Shown here: positions 1-11,725 of the stretch, in pieces
Layout: each line of letters begins with the position of its first letter
Numbering within the stretch: the stretch's first letter is position 1
Origin: Mallotus nudiflorus
Lineage: Eukaryota; Streptophyta; Magnoliopsida; Malpighiales; Euphorbiaceae
Direction: 5' to 3'
Assembly: GCA_947683625.1 (NCBI GenBank)
Contig: CANTUR010000279.1
Span: 3,404,363-3,468,362, forward strand
Length of the DNA stretch: 64,000 nt
Notes under the pieces: model-generated
Databases searched by the model: none
What the model was told of the DNA's origin: nothing
Seen by the model: the letters and a program-made list of their open reading frames with translations, nothing else
Program-made: the position numbers and the translations under genes

Positions 1-169
1 GTGGTTTGTGTCATAACAAAAGTAAATAAAAGAGCAGAATGGAAGACAATCCTCTTATAAGCCCTTTATATAGGCATAAAGGTTAATATGGATGGGATTA
101 GGATTTATTTGCTCAATGTTTTCAGATTAAATTCAAATCAGTAATTAGAATGGCAAAGATTGAAGAACC

Positions 170-300
170 AAAGCTAAATTTTTGATTAAAAATCTAGAAT
201 TTTGATTAGAATTCTAGAAATATGATCAGAAATCTAGAATTTTGATCAAAATTCTATAAATCCAAAATACTGATAAGATTTCTAGATTTTCAATTCAAAA
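170..300. repeat. Short AT-rich repeats, 19-21 bp period
   Basis: A run of five to six degenerate copies of a motif close to TTTTGATYARAATTCTAGAA. Each copy is partly self-complementary around the TCTAGA core. It lies beyond the stop codon of the antisense PMD gene. The spacing resembles the longer GC-richer palindromes in element D. Confidence 0.5.
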
Positions 301-2958
301 AATATTTTTTTAAGGTTTGATCGCAAATTAAAAGTCCATAATACATTTAGAAAAAGTGAAGCAGTTTAAGGTAAAGAAGGAAGTCAAAGCACAGTCATGT
401 AAGTACAAGTACTAAAAATGAAAAGATCACTAATCTTGAGCTCCAGAGTTTGGCCAAGGACTCCACCCTCTAGCTGGATTATTGCATTGATCTGGGAGCA
501 TAGAGGTGCCAATGCCATGATCGTTGAAACCTAAACCAGTAAGCTAACGGTGAAGCCTCTCATTCTTATGCTCTAAATCCCCAACATAACTATGTTGTAT
601 CAAGAATAGTTAGAATCATGCATATCATACATAACATGCATACATTTGCATACTTATTATAAATACTAACTCTTTAAGTATTTGTGATATGTATAGTCAA
701 TAATCTCTAGGATAAGGTGAGTCCATACAAATACTCTGCCTATGTCTAAGGGATCTATAAAATAAAGTTTACTAATTCAACAACAAGTGTTAGTCTATAC
801 AGGATTGAAAATGCAAATTGCACTTACATGTGAAGCATTAGGAGTAGAGAAGCTAGGAATCTGAGCTATATCAAAATAAATGTGTTGCTCAATGGGAGTC
901 TATACCATGGGAGCCCAATAGTTCATGGACCTATCAAGTGGTGGAACATGGCCCATAATGGTACTTGAGGAAGTATTACCTTGAGCAGCTTCACTATGTT
1001 GAGTATGCTCAACCTCTTGCTCAGTCCTCTTAGTGTCACCCTCAGTCTCCTCCTCTATAGCATCATCAGTGGCTTCTTTAACCTATACAAAAAAAGCAAA
1101 TATTATATGTATTAATGAAATAGATAAAGTAAAATGGTGATAGAAAGTATACCTCAGCTAGGTCTGTAGGAACTTGCTTTAAGAGATTCTCCTGAATATA
1201 CTCTTGATAGTGATAAAAATGCATGAGTAGAGTCAAAGCATCACCTTAAGAGCTACTCTAAGCTCAGGACTAGTCATATTACAGCTCCATAACATTGAAG
1301 AAGGAATAGAAGAAAGAACATGCCTCCTGGAAGGTCCTATGTGCCAATGATAGACACATTCACCAAGATACCACATCTAGCAACCGTAACCAGGAAGTAA
1401 AACTCTTATAGTCTCAAGCCTCATAGCCGCAATTATAAAATCATATCGCTGATCGTCTTTAGCACCAACCAACCAATCTGATTTGACTTGCAAATTCATT
1501 CAGTTAAATTTTATTTAACTTTTAAGGAGTTCAACTAGTCCCGATAAGTCTGCAAATCATGCTTGATGCTAGTTAGACGAGAAGAACCCCATCTTTCCAT
1601 TAGAGGAAGAATCCTATCAAAGCTAATGGCACTGTAGCCTTAGATCACCCCAATCTTAATGCCCCATATCTAAAAGAGAGAAATAGTTGAAATAAAAAAG
1701 AAGAGGTTGTTAAAATAAGCAAAGTTAAAAAGGGTGGAAGATATACATATAGCACATGCAAAAAGTCACACATCATCACAACACCTCTACAAACATTATC
1801 TAATCTATAGTAGAGATAGGTAAGAACTACAGATCCCTAATCAAAGGTAGTGACTTTAGTAAGGTCTTGAAGCGGACCAAGAAGAGAAACTCAAGCAAGT
1901 CATGATCATAACAACTCCTAGCATCTTCTAGAAGGGTGTAGTAGTGGATACCAAAAGGAACTAAGGAACCTCCAAAGGTAATCCCAATGATGGTAGAGAA
2001 GCTCATAGGGGACATAGTCAGCTCACCCACTCATGTGTTAAAGGTGTGAGTGATATCCATCTGCCTCTCGATGAGAGCAAAAAATGAATAGTGGTATCAC
2101 CTACCTCCAGCAGTCGGTAGAGCATAAATGAAGCGTCGAAAGCCAGATGCCCAAATGCATTATACTACCTCTCTAGATAAATCATGAAGTAATTCTCGAG
2201 CCAAGTGAAAGCAACCGAGAACTTTAGTGGTTTTTGAATAAAATTCAGAAAATGACAGGAATATTTTCTCTTTATAAACTCTTATTTTTTCTGAATTTTA
2301 TCATTGTTTTTATTTTTTTTTTATTTTAAGAAATTTAGGTTAAATATGATTGAAAATCTAGAACTTTAACCAGCGATATAATGCAAATATGCTTAGTATT
2401 TAGTAGTAGTTTAGTCTTACTTTTACTAAGTTTTCTTATGTTTAGTATGTTTATTTGCTTATAAAGTTACTACTTTCATTTCTTTTATCTTTATGGTTTA
2501 TGATGTAGGTTAAATACATGTTTTAGGCTCAATTCATGCTTGGAAAAGACTTGGAGTTAATTAGAACAGGTTGGAGAGCAAAAGGAGTCATTTTTTGACA
2601 ATTAAAGCTTGTCACAAGTCGTCACCATGGGCACGACTCATAACAAAGAGCTTCTGTCAGGAGTCGTCACCCATGTCTCGACTCAGCACAATACAAAAGT
2701 CTAGAACATTCTGATTCAAGCAATTTTTGTATTTCAGTCATAATTTCTTCTATAGACACCAAAATTGATGATTCAAGTTGCTATGGAAAGATAACTCAAA
2801 GATCTAGAACTTTCATAAAGGAACTTTTGAGAGTTAAAGTCATATGAAAAGATGAAGTTGCCATTGAAGTTACAGTATCTGCAAAAGAAGATGAATTTTC
2901 ATAAAGTGAAGCCATTCCAACTCAAAAGTTTTAGTCCCTTCTAGTCAATTGTGAATGC

Positions 2959-2968
2959 CTATAAATAG
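2959..2968 (+). promoter_or_regulatory. TATA box of the L3 LTR
   Basis: CTATAAATAG lies inside the L3 LTR at the place expected for an LTR promoter. No start site can be seen. Confidence 0.45.
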
Positions 2969-2985
2969 ATAGTCTTAGTCAGAAA

Positions 2986-3072
2986 AATGGATATGAATTT
3001 CTTTTTATTGATATATATGAATTTCTTTCTATTGATAGAGATGAATTTCTTTCTATTGATATATATGAAATT
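2986..3072 (+). repeat. Minisatellite, about 21 bp x 4
   Basis: Four near-identical copies of a unit like ATGAATTTCTTTCTATTGATA lie just downstream of the LTR TATA box. They create a short open frame rich in NFFLLI that is a repeat artefact. Confidence 0.7.
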
Positions 3073-4659
3073 CTTTCTCTTATTATCTAAATTATTGTTA
3101 GTTTGTTATTTAGTCATCATTACAAAAGGCAAAGCCAAGAAAGGAAAAGCACTACAAGCACCAAGATTTAGTAAAAAGGGTTTTATCTTTTCTCTTATCT
3201 TTTCCCTTTTTCTATTTTATATTTGATTTTCTTTTGTTATTGCTTGATCATGTATCTTGGCTAAACCCTTGTTTGTTAGAATTGCAAGGAAGAATGAACC
3301 AATGAATTATATCTTTTTATAATGCATGATGAATTACTTTCAATTAAGTGTTTAATTGAGTTGTATGTGCTTGATCACCATATATGATGTGTTAGTCAAA
3401 TTATTCATAACGACAGTCGGGGTAATTTGGTGGAAAAACAATTGAATTCACTTAAAGGTTAGGAAAGTACCTAGACACAAGAAATCCACTTTGAGGGGCT
3501 AAAGAATTGGCAAGGAACTTTATAGTTTTTGTTTATCTCTATAATTATGTGACAACACTTATAGACTCTAGATGGAAATACCCTTATTTGACAACGACAG
3601 TTGCACTTAAGGATTTTAGGTCATATTCTCCATTCATTGCATGTGTTCATTATTCATTACAATTCTTTGGCTAATTCAGAAATGTAGTTCTAACAAATAA
3701 TATTTAATTTGATACTTAGATAATTAGATTATTTAGTATAGTTAGTAGTTAATTAGTATAATTAGAATAATCTAACAAATTTCACTATTAATATATTGCC
3801 TATCCACCTTAATATCTACTTGGTTAATATAAAATTTGCAATTCCCAGTGTTCGACAGCCTACTTACTCTATCTAAGTCTTTAGAGACTAGGGTATACAA
3901 TTCTAACCCACTTTAATCAGTAATGCATACTTTCGACTAGAAATCCAGAGGTCTGACTGAAATTTTGATGGTCATCTATGACATACCAACATCAATTTTG
4001 CAAAATTTTGTTTTTAAGTTAACAATTTCATGCAGTTTGATTTGATTGACATATTAAATATCTTATAATTGCATGCATGAACATGTTAATTTATATATTC
4101 ATAGGAATTTTATATTTTTTTTTTAGAATCAAAGACAGAGGAAGAAAATTTACCTCATCTCTAACTTGGGAGCATCTGTGGAGGTGTAAATGAGTCAAAG
4201 GGAGCACATCATCCCCTTCATTATGTCCTAGATTATTTTGAGGAAAATGTAGCTACGAAATGACTGGATCTGATTGTTTGGAGATGCTTCCACATAGTCT
4301 ATGTTGTGGGTGAGCCATATGATCAGACAAATTTAAAATTACGTGTTAGATGAAGGAACAATTGAAGAAAAAAGATTTCAAAATCAAGTGAAAGTGAAAA
4401 AAAAAAGGAAAAGCAAAGAAATGAAAAGGATAGGAAAATTGAAAGAGATGGATCGACAAAAGGAAGAAAATGAAGGTTTATATTAAAGTGGCAAATCTCC
4501 ACTTTAGTCCTTCAGCTTTGTTAGCATTTAAGTCTAACATTTTTTCTTGTAATTCAGTCCTAAATTGTAATTTAAATAGGAAGTTAAAAAAACTATGAAA
4601 TATTACTTGATTTACTAATTCAATGAATTATTAAATCGTCAGAAAAAAAGTTATCAACA

Positions 4660-5396
4660 TTATACGTATTAGTATAGTGTCTTTTCAAATAAGCATTATA
4701 CCTCCTAGTGTATGTTCAAATCAATACTATATGTCTGAGTGTAGTGTATTTTCAAATCAACGCTATACGTATAAGTATAGTGCATTTTCAAATCAATATT
4801 ATACATCTAAGTATTGTGCATTTTCAAATCAATATTATACATCAGAGTATAGTGTATTTTCAAATCAACACTATATCTTTGAGCATAGTGCATTATCAAA
4901 TCAATCATATACGTCTGAGTATAGTGTCTTTTTAAATTAACAATATACATCCGAGTGTAGTGTATTTTCAAATCAACACTATATGTCCGAGTCTAATGTC
5001 TTTTCAAATCAACACTATACACCTGAGTATAGTGTATTTTCAAATAACATTCTACGTCTGAGTATAGTGTATTTTCAAATCAACACTATATGTCTGAGTA
5101 TAGTGTATTTTCAAATCAACATTATACGTCTGAGTATAGTGCATTTTAAAATCAACACTATACATCCAAGTATAGTGCATTTTCAAATGAACATTATATG
5201 TTTGAGTATAGTGTCTTTTCGAATCAACACTATACGTACGAGTATAGTGCATTTTCAAATCAACACTATACGTTCGAGTATAGTGCATTTTCAAATCAAC
5301 ACTATATGTCTAAGTATAGTGTATTTTCAAATCAACAGTATATAGTGTCTTCTCATATCAACACTATATGTCTAATATATAGTGTATTTTTAAATC
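4660..5396 (+). repeat. 36-bp tandem array in the 3' region of element A
   Basis: About 21 copies of a 35-37 bp unit with the core TATAGTGTATTTTCAAATCA. Each unit can fold: TATAGTGT at one end pairs with ACACTATA at the other. Since 36 is a multiple of three and the unit lacks in-frame stops, several frames on both strands stay open, which is not evidence of a protein. It sits between the antisense gene and the polypurine tract. Directly downstream (about 5441-5510) are two diverged copies of the different unit that is amplified in element D. Confidence 0.9.
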
Positions 5397-5665
5397 TCAC
5401 AGCTAGATGGTCCACAGGAGCTCTAACGTATTCTTAAATCATTTTTCACTAGATGTCTCATGGGGATTATAGTGAAATTTACTAAATGCTATATAATGGC
5501 TTTAGCATTCTGCTTGGTGTTGCATAGCAACATAAGCATTCATTATGAATTGATGATCACTTATAGGAAAAAGCCTTAAGGTGCATAGGTAAGTATCTAA
5601 ACATTTTATTTTTAAGAAATTGTGTGCTTATTTGCTTTGCAATAATTTGTTAAGCAAACAGCAAC

Positions 5666-5678
5666 AAAAGGGGGCAAC
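5666..5678 (+). other. Polypurine tract of element A
   Basis: AAAAGGGGGCAAC directly precedes the LTR start TGTAAGCACC. Elements D and H have nearly the same tract next to their 3' LTRs. It primes plus-strand DNA synthesis. Confidence 0.8.
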
Positions 5679-7876
5679 TGTAAGCACCTAATTTCAGGAT
5701 GATGGAGTGTGGATGCGACAGAGGATTGTAATGATGAAAATATTATAAATAGATCTTTAACACTTGAATTTTGAAACCTCAAAAGTCTAAATGTATTTTC
5801 AAAAGAACTTAATTGGTTTTTTAAAGGACTTAATTTGTAAAATTTTATTTCTTTGGGGGTTTTTTATGCAGCTTTCAACTCTAAAAAAAAATGAAATTAT
5901 TAAAATTACATAAAACTGATCGACATTACATAATTCTAATCAGAATTAAATGATTCCAATCGAGATTAATCATGTTCCATTTGTGTTTTTTGGTTTTTGA
6001 GTAATTAAAAAAATTTATGATTTTGAATTGGTCAAATGATATGATAAATCCTTTTTCTAGGATTTACCTGAATTTTTTAGGAAGTTAAAAGTCCTTATTA
6101 AACCAAAATTTTATCTCTTTGAATGGGAGAAGTCACTATAAGATACATGACTTTTTTTAGGGTTTTCTATAAAAACCCAACTCAACTCTCCTGTGAAGGG
6201 GGGACTTCTTCTTATTCATTTACTTTTTATATAGCTTTTAACTCCAAAAAAGAATTGTTTTAGCATACTATTCTTTTAAAGAAGAAGCAATAGACCATTT
6301 GGGAGGAGAAAATCAAGCATTTAAGATCAATTTAAAAAAAAAACAACGGTGATTTATACCACTATGAGGAGCAAATCAATACTGCATCCATCCAATCATC
6401 TTTTCTTCAACCCTCTTCTATTTATTTTATTCCATTATTTTGGTTTCATTTAATTTTTTATTTTATTTAATTACTAATCATTGTTTGTTTTGTTTTTTGT
6501 GTTTATGTTTGTGATTATGGATAGAGGTTCATGATGAATTCGATGTAGAGAACAAAACTTATGAAGATCAATAGGATTCCATGGATTAAATTTTGTATTT
6601 GAATATAGTGTCTAGGGTTTTTTATTATTTATTTATTTGTTATTATTGTGTTGGTTATTTTTTTTTGTGTTTTTATTCATTTAGTTTTTTTGGGTTGTAT
6701 TAATCTTATTTTTATTTTCAATAGATCATTGTAATTGCCCCAATAGTGGGAATAGTAGAATCCTGTGTGTGTGGTTGTGTGTTTTATTTTAATTAATTGG
6801 TTAGTAAAATTAGGATTTTAATCGGGTAATTAATTGAAATTAATGGCTATAGAGATAATTATGATTTTTAATTAAAATTGAAATAGATTTAAGTGGATAT
6901 AATTAGGGGTTATTTATTAATTTTTCTACTATTTATCTACTTGTTCATGATTTGGTATCTGTAAATAATTAGTTAGTTAATTATTAGGGCTACTATGTTT
7001 AATGTGTTTTTTTATTGAATCTATTTTCTTTTATTTAGAATTTCGTATTATTTGTAATTTAATTAATTTTAGGTTTAGTTAGTTCCTTTTAAGCCCATCT
7101 TTTAATTAGCCCATTTCATTTAATAGGTTATTAATTAATTAGGTCTAGATTTTGGTTAAAATGCATCTTTAGGCCCATAATTAATTAGATTTAGGTTAGA
7201 AATAATTTAGGCTAACTAAATTAATTAAACATAGCCCATTAACTTAAAGCCTTTTCCATAACTTGTAGATTTAAGATCACCTTAGAAATAAAAGATGTAG
7301 AATTAGGCCCACTAATTTAAATACTTAATAATTTGTAGATTTAAGCTCATTTTTAGAATTAAAATAAATAAACTTAGGTTCGCTTAATTAAAATTAAGTA
7401 GGTATTAGGTCCACTAGCTTTTAGACTCATTTATAAATTAAAACATGTAGATTTAGACCATTTAATTAAAATCAATGTAGATTAGACTAACTTAGGGATT
7501 ATGAACTTAAATAAATACATTGTTTATGTGTTTTTTCATGACTAGTTTGCCTGGAGTTAATTGTTTAAATAAGGGTTTATATGAACTTGCATGTAAATAC
7601 AGAATACGATAGTAATTCATAAAGTAATTGTAAATGAACATGAGACTGAAAGAAGTTAGTATTCCATATCTAGAATCTCCTGGTTATGGTGCTAGCTTTC
7701 TTTTAGAGAATCAAGTACCACCACTTTCAATTTGTCCTAGTTTATTACCCTGGGTGGCGATTCCTCATCTCCACACTATGTGTTTATGATATAGTAATGT
7801 GTTCTCTAAAGCCCTGAGCTCAAACAGTGTCACAATTATTAAAATCTTGGACGTGCGGTAAACCCCATTATCTATA
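5679..7876 (+). mobile_element. 3' LTR of element A (family L2)
   Basis: A 2.2-kb LTR starting TGTAAGCACCTAATTTC and ending near CTTGGACGTGCGGTAAACCC...TCTATA. Start and end match the 3' LTR of D (53284-55276). The block at about 7658-7785 (GGTTATGGTGCTAGCTTTC, then GGGTGGCGATTCC) is the best conserved part and resembles the primer-binding-site core. A TATA-like CTATAAAAAC is at 6167. From about 7070 to 7510 it carries many reiterated AGGCCCA/TTAGGCCCAC motifs. It has no coding content. Confidence 0.8.
6167..6176 (+). promoter_or_regulatory. TATA box in the L2 LTR of A
   Basis: CTATAAAAAC inside the LTR, followed by CCCAACTCAACTCTCC; a plausible Pol II promoter of the element. Confidence 0.4.
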
Positions 7877-8114
7877 GCCGTGTATTATGAGAGAAGATTC
7901 TTGAAATAAACCTCTTATTATTATGATAATTCATATTTTATAAGATCATAGTGCAACTTAATGGTTTGGTGATCGATTTTGCACACTAGTGGGGTTGGTT
8001 ATGGTTTTAGGGTTGCACACTTTAGAGATGTTATGAATGAGCATACTTTAGTCATTTTGAAGATTCGTTTCATCATTAGACCTTTTTAATGATAGTCAAA
8101 TTTGAGGTATAATA
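7877..8114 (-). mobile_element. 3' LTR fragment of element B (family L1)
   Basis: Read on the minus strand it starts TATTATACCTCAAATTTGAC and follows the L1 LTR starting at 23541 (TGTTATACC) for about 240 bp, including 'ACCCCACTAGTGTGCAAAA' and 'GAGGTTTATTTCAAGAA'. It then stops abruptly at the end of A's LTR, the site of A's insertion. Confidence 0.8.
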
Positions 8115-8128
8115 TTTGCCCCTTACTT
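8115..8128 (-). other. Polypurine tract of element B
   Basis: On the minus strand AAGTAAGGGGCAAA sits directly before the LTR start, like the tract at 23527-23540. The flanking 100 bp also matches between B and H in opposite orientation. Confidence 0.75.
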
Positions 8129-8261
8129 CTTGTGTGTTGCATAGCCACCTAGCATTAGTGTCAATACATATAAAGCAAATACAAAGATGCAAAAAATAAT
8201 TTTCTAGAGAGAGGTACTTACTTAAGTGTTCTGTTATTATGATTCAATTGTTGGGATACTA

Positions 8262-8726
8262 GTCCTATAACCTTTTCAGGTGTTAAGTGAATAGATAGAT
8301 ATTGCCACTATAACCTCTTTGGGTGTTAGGTGAACATGTAGATATTGCCACTATAACCTCTTTGAGTGTTAGGTGAATCAAAAGATACTACCACTATAAC
8401 CTCTTCGGGTGTTAGGCGAATAAATAGATACTACTACTATAACCTTTTTGGGTATCAAGTGAATAGATAGATATTGCCACTATAACATTTTCTAGTGTTA
8501 GCAAACATATAGATATTGCCATTATAACATCTTCGGGTGTCAGGCAAACAGGTAGATATTGCCACTATAACCTCTTCAGGTGTCAAGCAAACAGATATTG
8601 CCACTATAACCTCTTCGGATGTCAGACGAATAGATAGATACTACCATTATAACCTCTTTAAGTGTCAAGTGAATAGGTACATACTACCACTATAACCTCT
8701 TTGTGTGTCAGGCAAATAGATAGTTA
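8262..8726 (-). repeat. Tandem array of element B, about 40-45 bp units
   Basis: Roughly ten copies of a unit whose minus-strand consensus is GACACCYRAAGAGGTTATAG followed by TGGCAATATCTATYTRTYYGCCT. The array is homologous to the one at 22926-23300. Both lie just before the polypurine tract of L1-family elements. Confidence 0.9.
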
Positions 8727-9270
8727 TGATCATTATGATTGATATAACGTGTTCTTCTCTTTTAGTCTTGGTCAGTGATGTCACAGTGATGATGTAGTTA
8801 TGATGTCATCATTTGTCATGTTATGGATGTTATTTTGATGATTTTGAGCAGGATATCCTTTCGGTAATTCCTCACTATTTTTCTTCTTTTGGGACATGCT
8901 GAGTTTTTGAAAGTGATGAGGTTACACATAGTGTCATTAGACAGATGTAGTCTATATTATAGTATTTTTATGTGAGTTTAGTACATGTCTTATGCTCAAA
9001 TGGAGATTTAGGAGCAGTGAAATGAGTTTGCAAAGTCTTAGATGTATAAGAGTGCGTGGGGGAAGTGCACGTGTGGAGCATATGGTCACAGATTGAGCGA
9101 GTGATCATGCACCTCCCCCTCTCTCATCTACTTAAGATGTGCATTTTTAGGTTCAAGGAAGTTTCTTTCAACCTTCTCTAAGTGTGTTTCATATTTTCTT
9201 AACCCTTATCGAGTTTTAGATGTTTTCTGCTCCATTTTCCCTTTTAAATTTTTATTTTTCTTAGCATAAG

Positions 9271-11725
9271 ATGGTGTTCCCCAACTTTCATGAGGGTCTG
9301 GAGGAAATATTTTTAGATGTCAAGGGTAACTTTATAAAGGCCACTAGAGTAGGGACTTCCACTGTAGGTACTAGTGTTGATGGTCCATTTGGCACTCAAG
9401 GTCCTCAGCTATCTAAGCTTTCTCAAGGAGACCCGATTCTAATGGTTAATAGTCTAGAGACTCATACTTAGGTTTGTCATCATCACCATGTAGGTCCTCC
9501 TTTATCCTATGTCTTTTATTTAGTTAAATGGGTTATCTTGCTTTTTACTATATTTGTCATTCTTTTAATTAGGATTGCCATGTATAGTTCTGTAGCTCTT
9601 GCGATGACTTGTTAATATGTAGTTTTATGTTAAATGCTAATAAATTGATAGCTCTTGCATTATTTCTAGTTCTGATTGTCTATTGGTGCTTGTCGAATGC
9701 TTCTCTTTTAAGCTCTTATCATCATTTTGATCTAGTTAAATAGCAAAAAAAAAAAAAAAAGATGTGTCAGCATTTGTTATCTGTGTAGATTTTTAATAGC
9801 GTACCTATTATTTATAGCCTCATAGGTCTGTTACTATATTGCCTAGTAGCTTTAATAGGGTCAACGCATACTATGAAGATCTTCTACTATGTGTGAAGCA
9901 TATGGTTGCAGGTAAGGGTTTTGATGGGATTATTGTTGCGCTTTCTTATGACTCATATACATCGAGTTAAATTTCTATGTACGCATTAATTGAGTAGTGG
10001 ATGGACACAACACATACTTTTCACTTGCCCATTGGGGAGATGACCATCATTCTTCTAGACTTTGCCACCATCATGGGCTTGAGCTTTTCTAAGGAGCCTA
10101 TTCCCTTTAGTGAGGAGGAGTCTTCTTTTGTGGTGGCAAGGAGGCACTTCATCATGGTGTTGCTTGTGGTGCTTACCCCAATAAGGTCTAGTTGTTAATA
10201 CCTCAGTCATTACGTAGAGTTCATCTCCACTATGTGGATGATGTATAATGCTAATATTGTTTCAATAGAGTAGCTAGCTCATTGCTTCTTATTTTATTTG
10301 TTGAGTGCTATCATCTTCCCAAATCCTTTAGGTATAAGCAGTCTATAGTTGTTGCATGTCCTGAGAAACTTAGATAGCTTATTAAGGTACTGTTGGGGTA
10401 CTGCTACTTTTTCCTACATGTACTGATGTTTAGATGCAGCATGCCTAGGTGACTCAAGGATTTGTGGATGCTTATCCGTACTAGATGTGACAAAGAGTTC
10501 TTGTCCTTTTGCTCTTTTTGAATTTTACTTTTTTTTTCCTGATTTTTTAAGTTATGATTTTGATAGATATGGGGTTATGAGTTTGGGGTTCTTCCTCATC
10601 TGATCATCGAGCATCTCTTGGAGGATGGTTTTCCTCATTGTTCCAACTGGATTAGGAAGACCACTGATTTGATTGAGGATTATGCAGAGGCCTAGGATTA
10701 CATGAGTAGGCTATCACTTGGACAGGTATTCTTGATTCCTATTGTGTTGGTTGTTTTATTTTATAGAGATTCTTTATTCACTTTTACCATTTAAGCATAT
10801 TCTACTTTGTTGGTGGGCAATAAGGTCAAATTGGTTGGCAGGGATAGTGACAACATGGCCGCTGATAGACAAACGAGTGTTGCTTCTTGGCCTTACTAGC
10901 AAGGTGTAGTATTTAGGTGAGCGAGTCCATCATTGGTGGGATGGCCCGTTTGCAAGGAGAGTCCCTGTTCCTCCTCCTAGTGACATTTTTTAGAGTCATA
11001 AGCTCGATGTAGACAAGCTTGCTACCGCCAAGATAGGGTATCTCCCTAAGAGTCTCCTAGAGGGTGCAGGATCTCTTTATGTTGATATGTTGATCCCGCA
11101 ATTGATTGATGTTGTGGTTGGTGGCTTTGTTCCTCCAAAACCACCTCCTCAGGTGGATAGGGCTTGTCCTTCAGATTTGAGGGCTAGGCCATCACGTGGA
11201 TCATCGACAGTTGCTTCTTTTGATCTAGTAGGCTTTTATTCCTATTTTGTACAAGCATGTAGCAAACTTTGTTAGTAATAAGTTGTAATTGACATGGTTA
11301 TGGGGACTTATCTACAATGATAGGGATCTCGTCAGAAGAGATCAAGGTCCCATTTCAAGGAGGCTAAGGGCACATTCTGTTCTAAGGCGACTACCCATGC
11401 TAGCAGTATGGCTTCTGTGGTGTCGTTCTTAGGGACTTAGTGTTTAGGTCATCCTTTATTTTATCTGGGATCGACATCTTTGGAAGAGGAGTGTATCTTG
11501 ATTTTCCTTGTCCTAACTTTCCTTAATTAGATGTTATTCCTCCTGATGCTTACCATGTTCATGCTTTATTTCACTCATTTGCCTTCATTTTTCTTGTTTG
11601 ATGATTAATGTTTGACTTCTTGGCTTATTTTTTATAAATCCTTGTTTCTTCTGGCTAGTACAAGTATACTATTGCATGGAGTGTGTAGTAGCACTTTATG
11701 GAGTTTATGAGCAATCAGAGGGTAT
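9271..11725 (+). pseudogene. Antisense PMD gene of element B
   Basis: It runs opposite to B. An N-terminal open stretch of 66 codons (9271-9471) ends at a stop and is followed by intron-like sequence with a poly-A run. The PMD core starts near 9880 (AGKGFDGII), with ALIE-WMDTTHTFHLPIGEM at about 9985-10042, the family's signature. Later pieces are YEFGVLPHLIIEHLLEDGF near 10570-10630 and a LGERVHHWWDGPF block near 10920. A final exon-like piece after TTCTTCTGGCTAG (about 11655-11720) ends GAGG/GTATGC like the penultimate exon of A and D. Stops and frameshifts are frequent. Its C-terminal NPARGW-type exon was not found. Confidence 0.7.
9743..9759 (+). repeat. Poly(A) run
   Basis: A run of 17 A within the presumed intron of the + strand PMD gene. 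No transposed cDNA is recognisable upstream of it. Confidence 0.8.

Larger units (their letters stand above)
2375..3930 (+). mobile_element. Solo LTR, family L3
   Basis: It begins TATAATGCAAATATGCTTAG, matching the LTR start after a polypurine tract at 19312, and ends in a block with GTTCGACA, CTTACT and a GAGACTA motif that recurs near 19608-19655. No internal coding region is present, so it is a solo LTR formed by recombination or a truncated copy. Sequence on both sides resembles one continuous stretch of element D (51870-51930), supporting insertion into element A. The right end and the target duplication are not resolved. It lies in the first intron of the antisense PMD gene. Confidence 0.6.
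430..4340 (-). pseudogene. Antisense plant mobile domain (PMD) gene of element A, spliced, decayed
   Basis: It runs opposite to its host element. From the 5' side: a first exon near 4340-4154 ending in H-R-C-S-Q-V-R-D-E and a GTAAAT donor; a long intron holding an L3 solo LTR; the PMD core (2230-1153), with THTF then VGELTMSPMSF near 2120-2000 and MWYLGECVYHW near 1370-1330; a 70-nt intron (1152-1083, GTATAC donor, T-rich tract, TATAG acceptor); then an acidic exon with DRSMNYWAP and TPIEQHIYF, and last exons ending NPARGWSPWPNSGAQD and a TAG at 430-432. PMD proteins are plant-specific and are carried by several transposon groups. Frameshifts and stops break the core. The same exons occur in element D. 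Confidence 0.7.
1..7876 (+). mobile_element. Tat-like Ty3/gypsy element 'A', 3' part only
   Basis: The 3' portion of an LTR retrotransposon whose gag-pol lies left of the window. In order it holds an antisense PMD gene, an unrelated solo LTR, a 36-bp tandem array, a polypurine tract and a 2.2-kb LTR that starts TG. The same order is seen downstream of integrase in element D (49-55 kb), and the LTRs of A and D are homologous at both ends. Just right of the LTR the sequence becomes the inverted LTR of element B, so A was inserted into B's LTR. Assignment to the Tat lineage is by the antisense PMD ORF and the 3' arrays, both known for that lineage. Confidence 0.75.

Noticed and set aside
2987..3226. 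79-codon hydrophobic open frame
   Set aside because: Its N-terminal half is the 21-bp minisatellite in an LTR; no other support.
4677..5345. Several overlapping open frames on both strands
   Set aside because: They are all within the 36-bp tandem array; a unit length divisible by three without stops keeps frames open. No conserved domain.
4660..5396. Possible CRISPR array
   Set aside because: Units are continuous and diverged, with no unique spacers, and the context is a plant retroelement.
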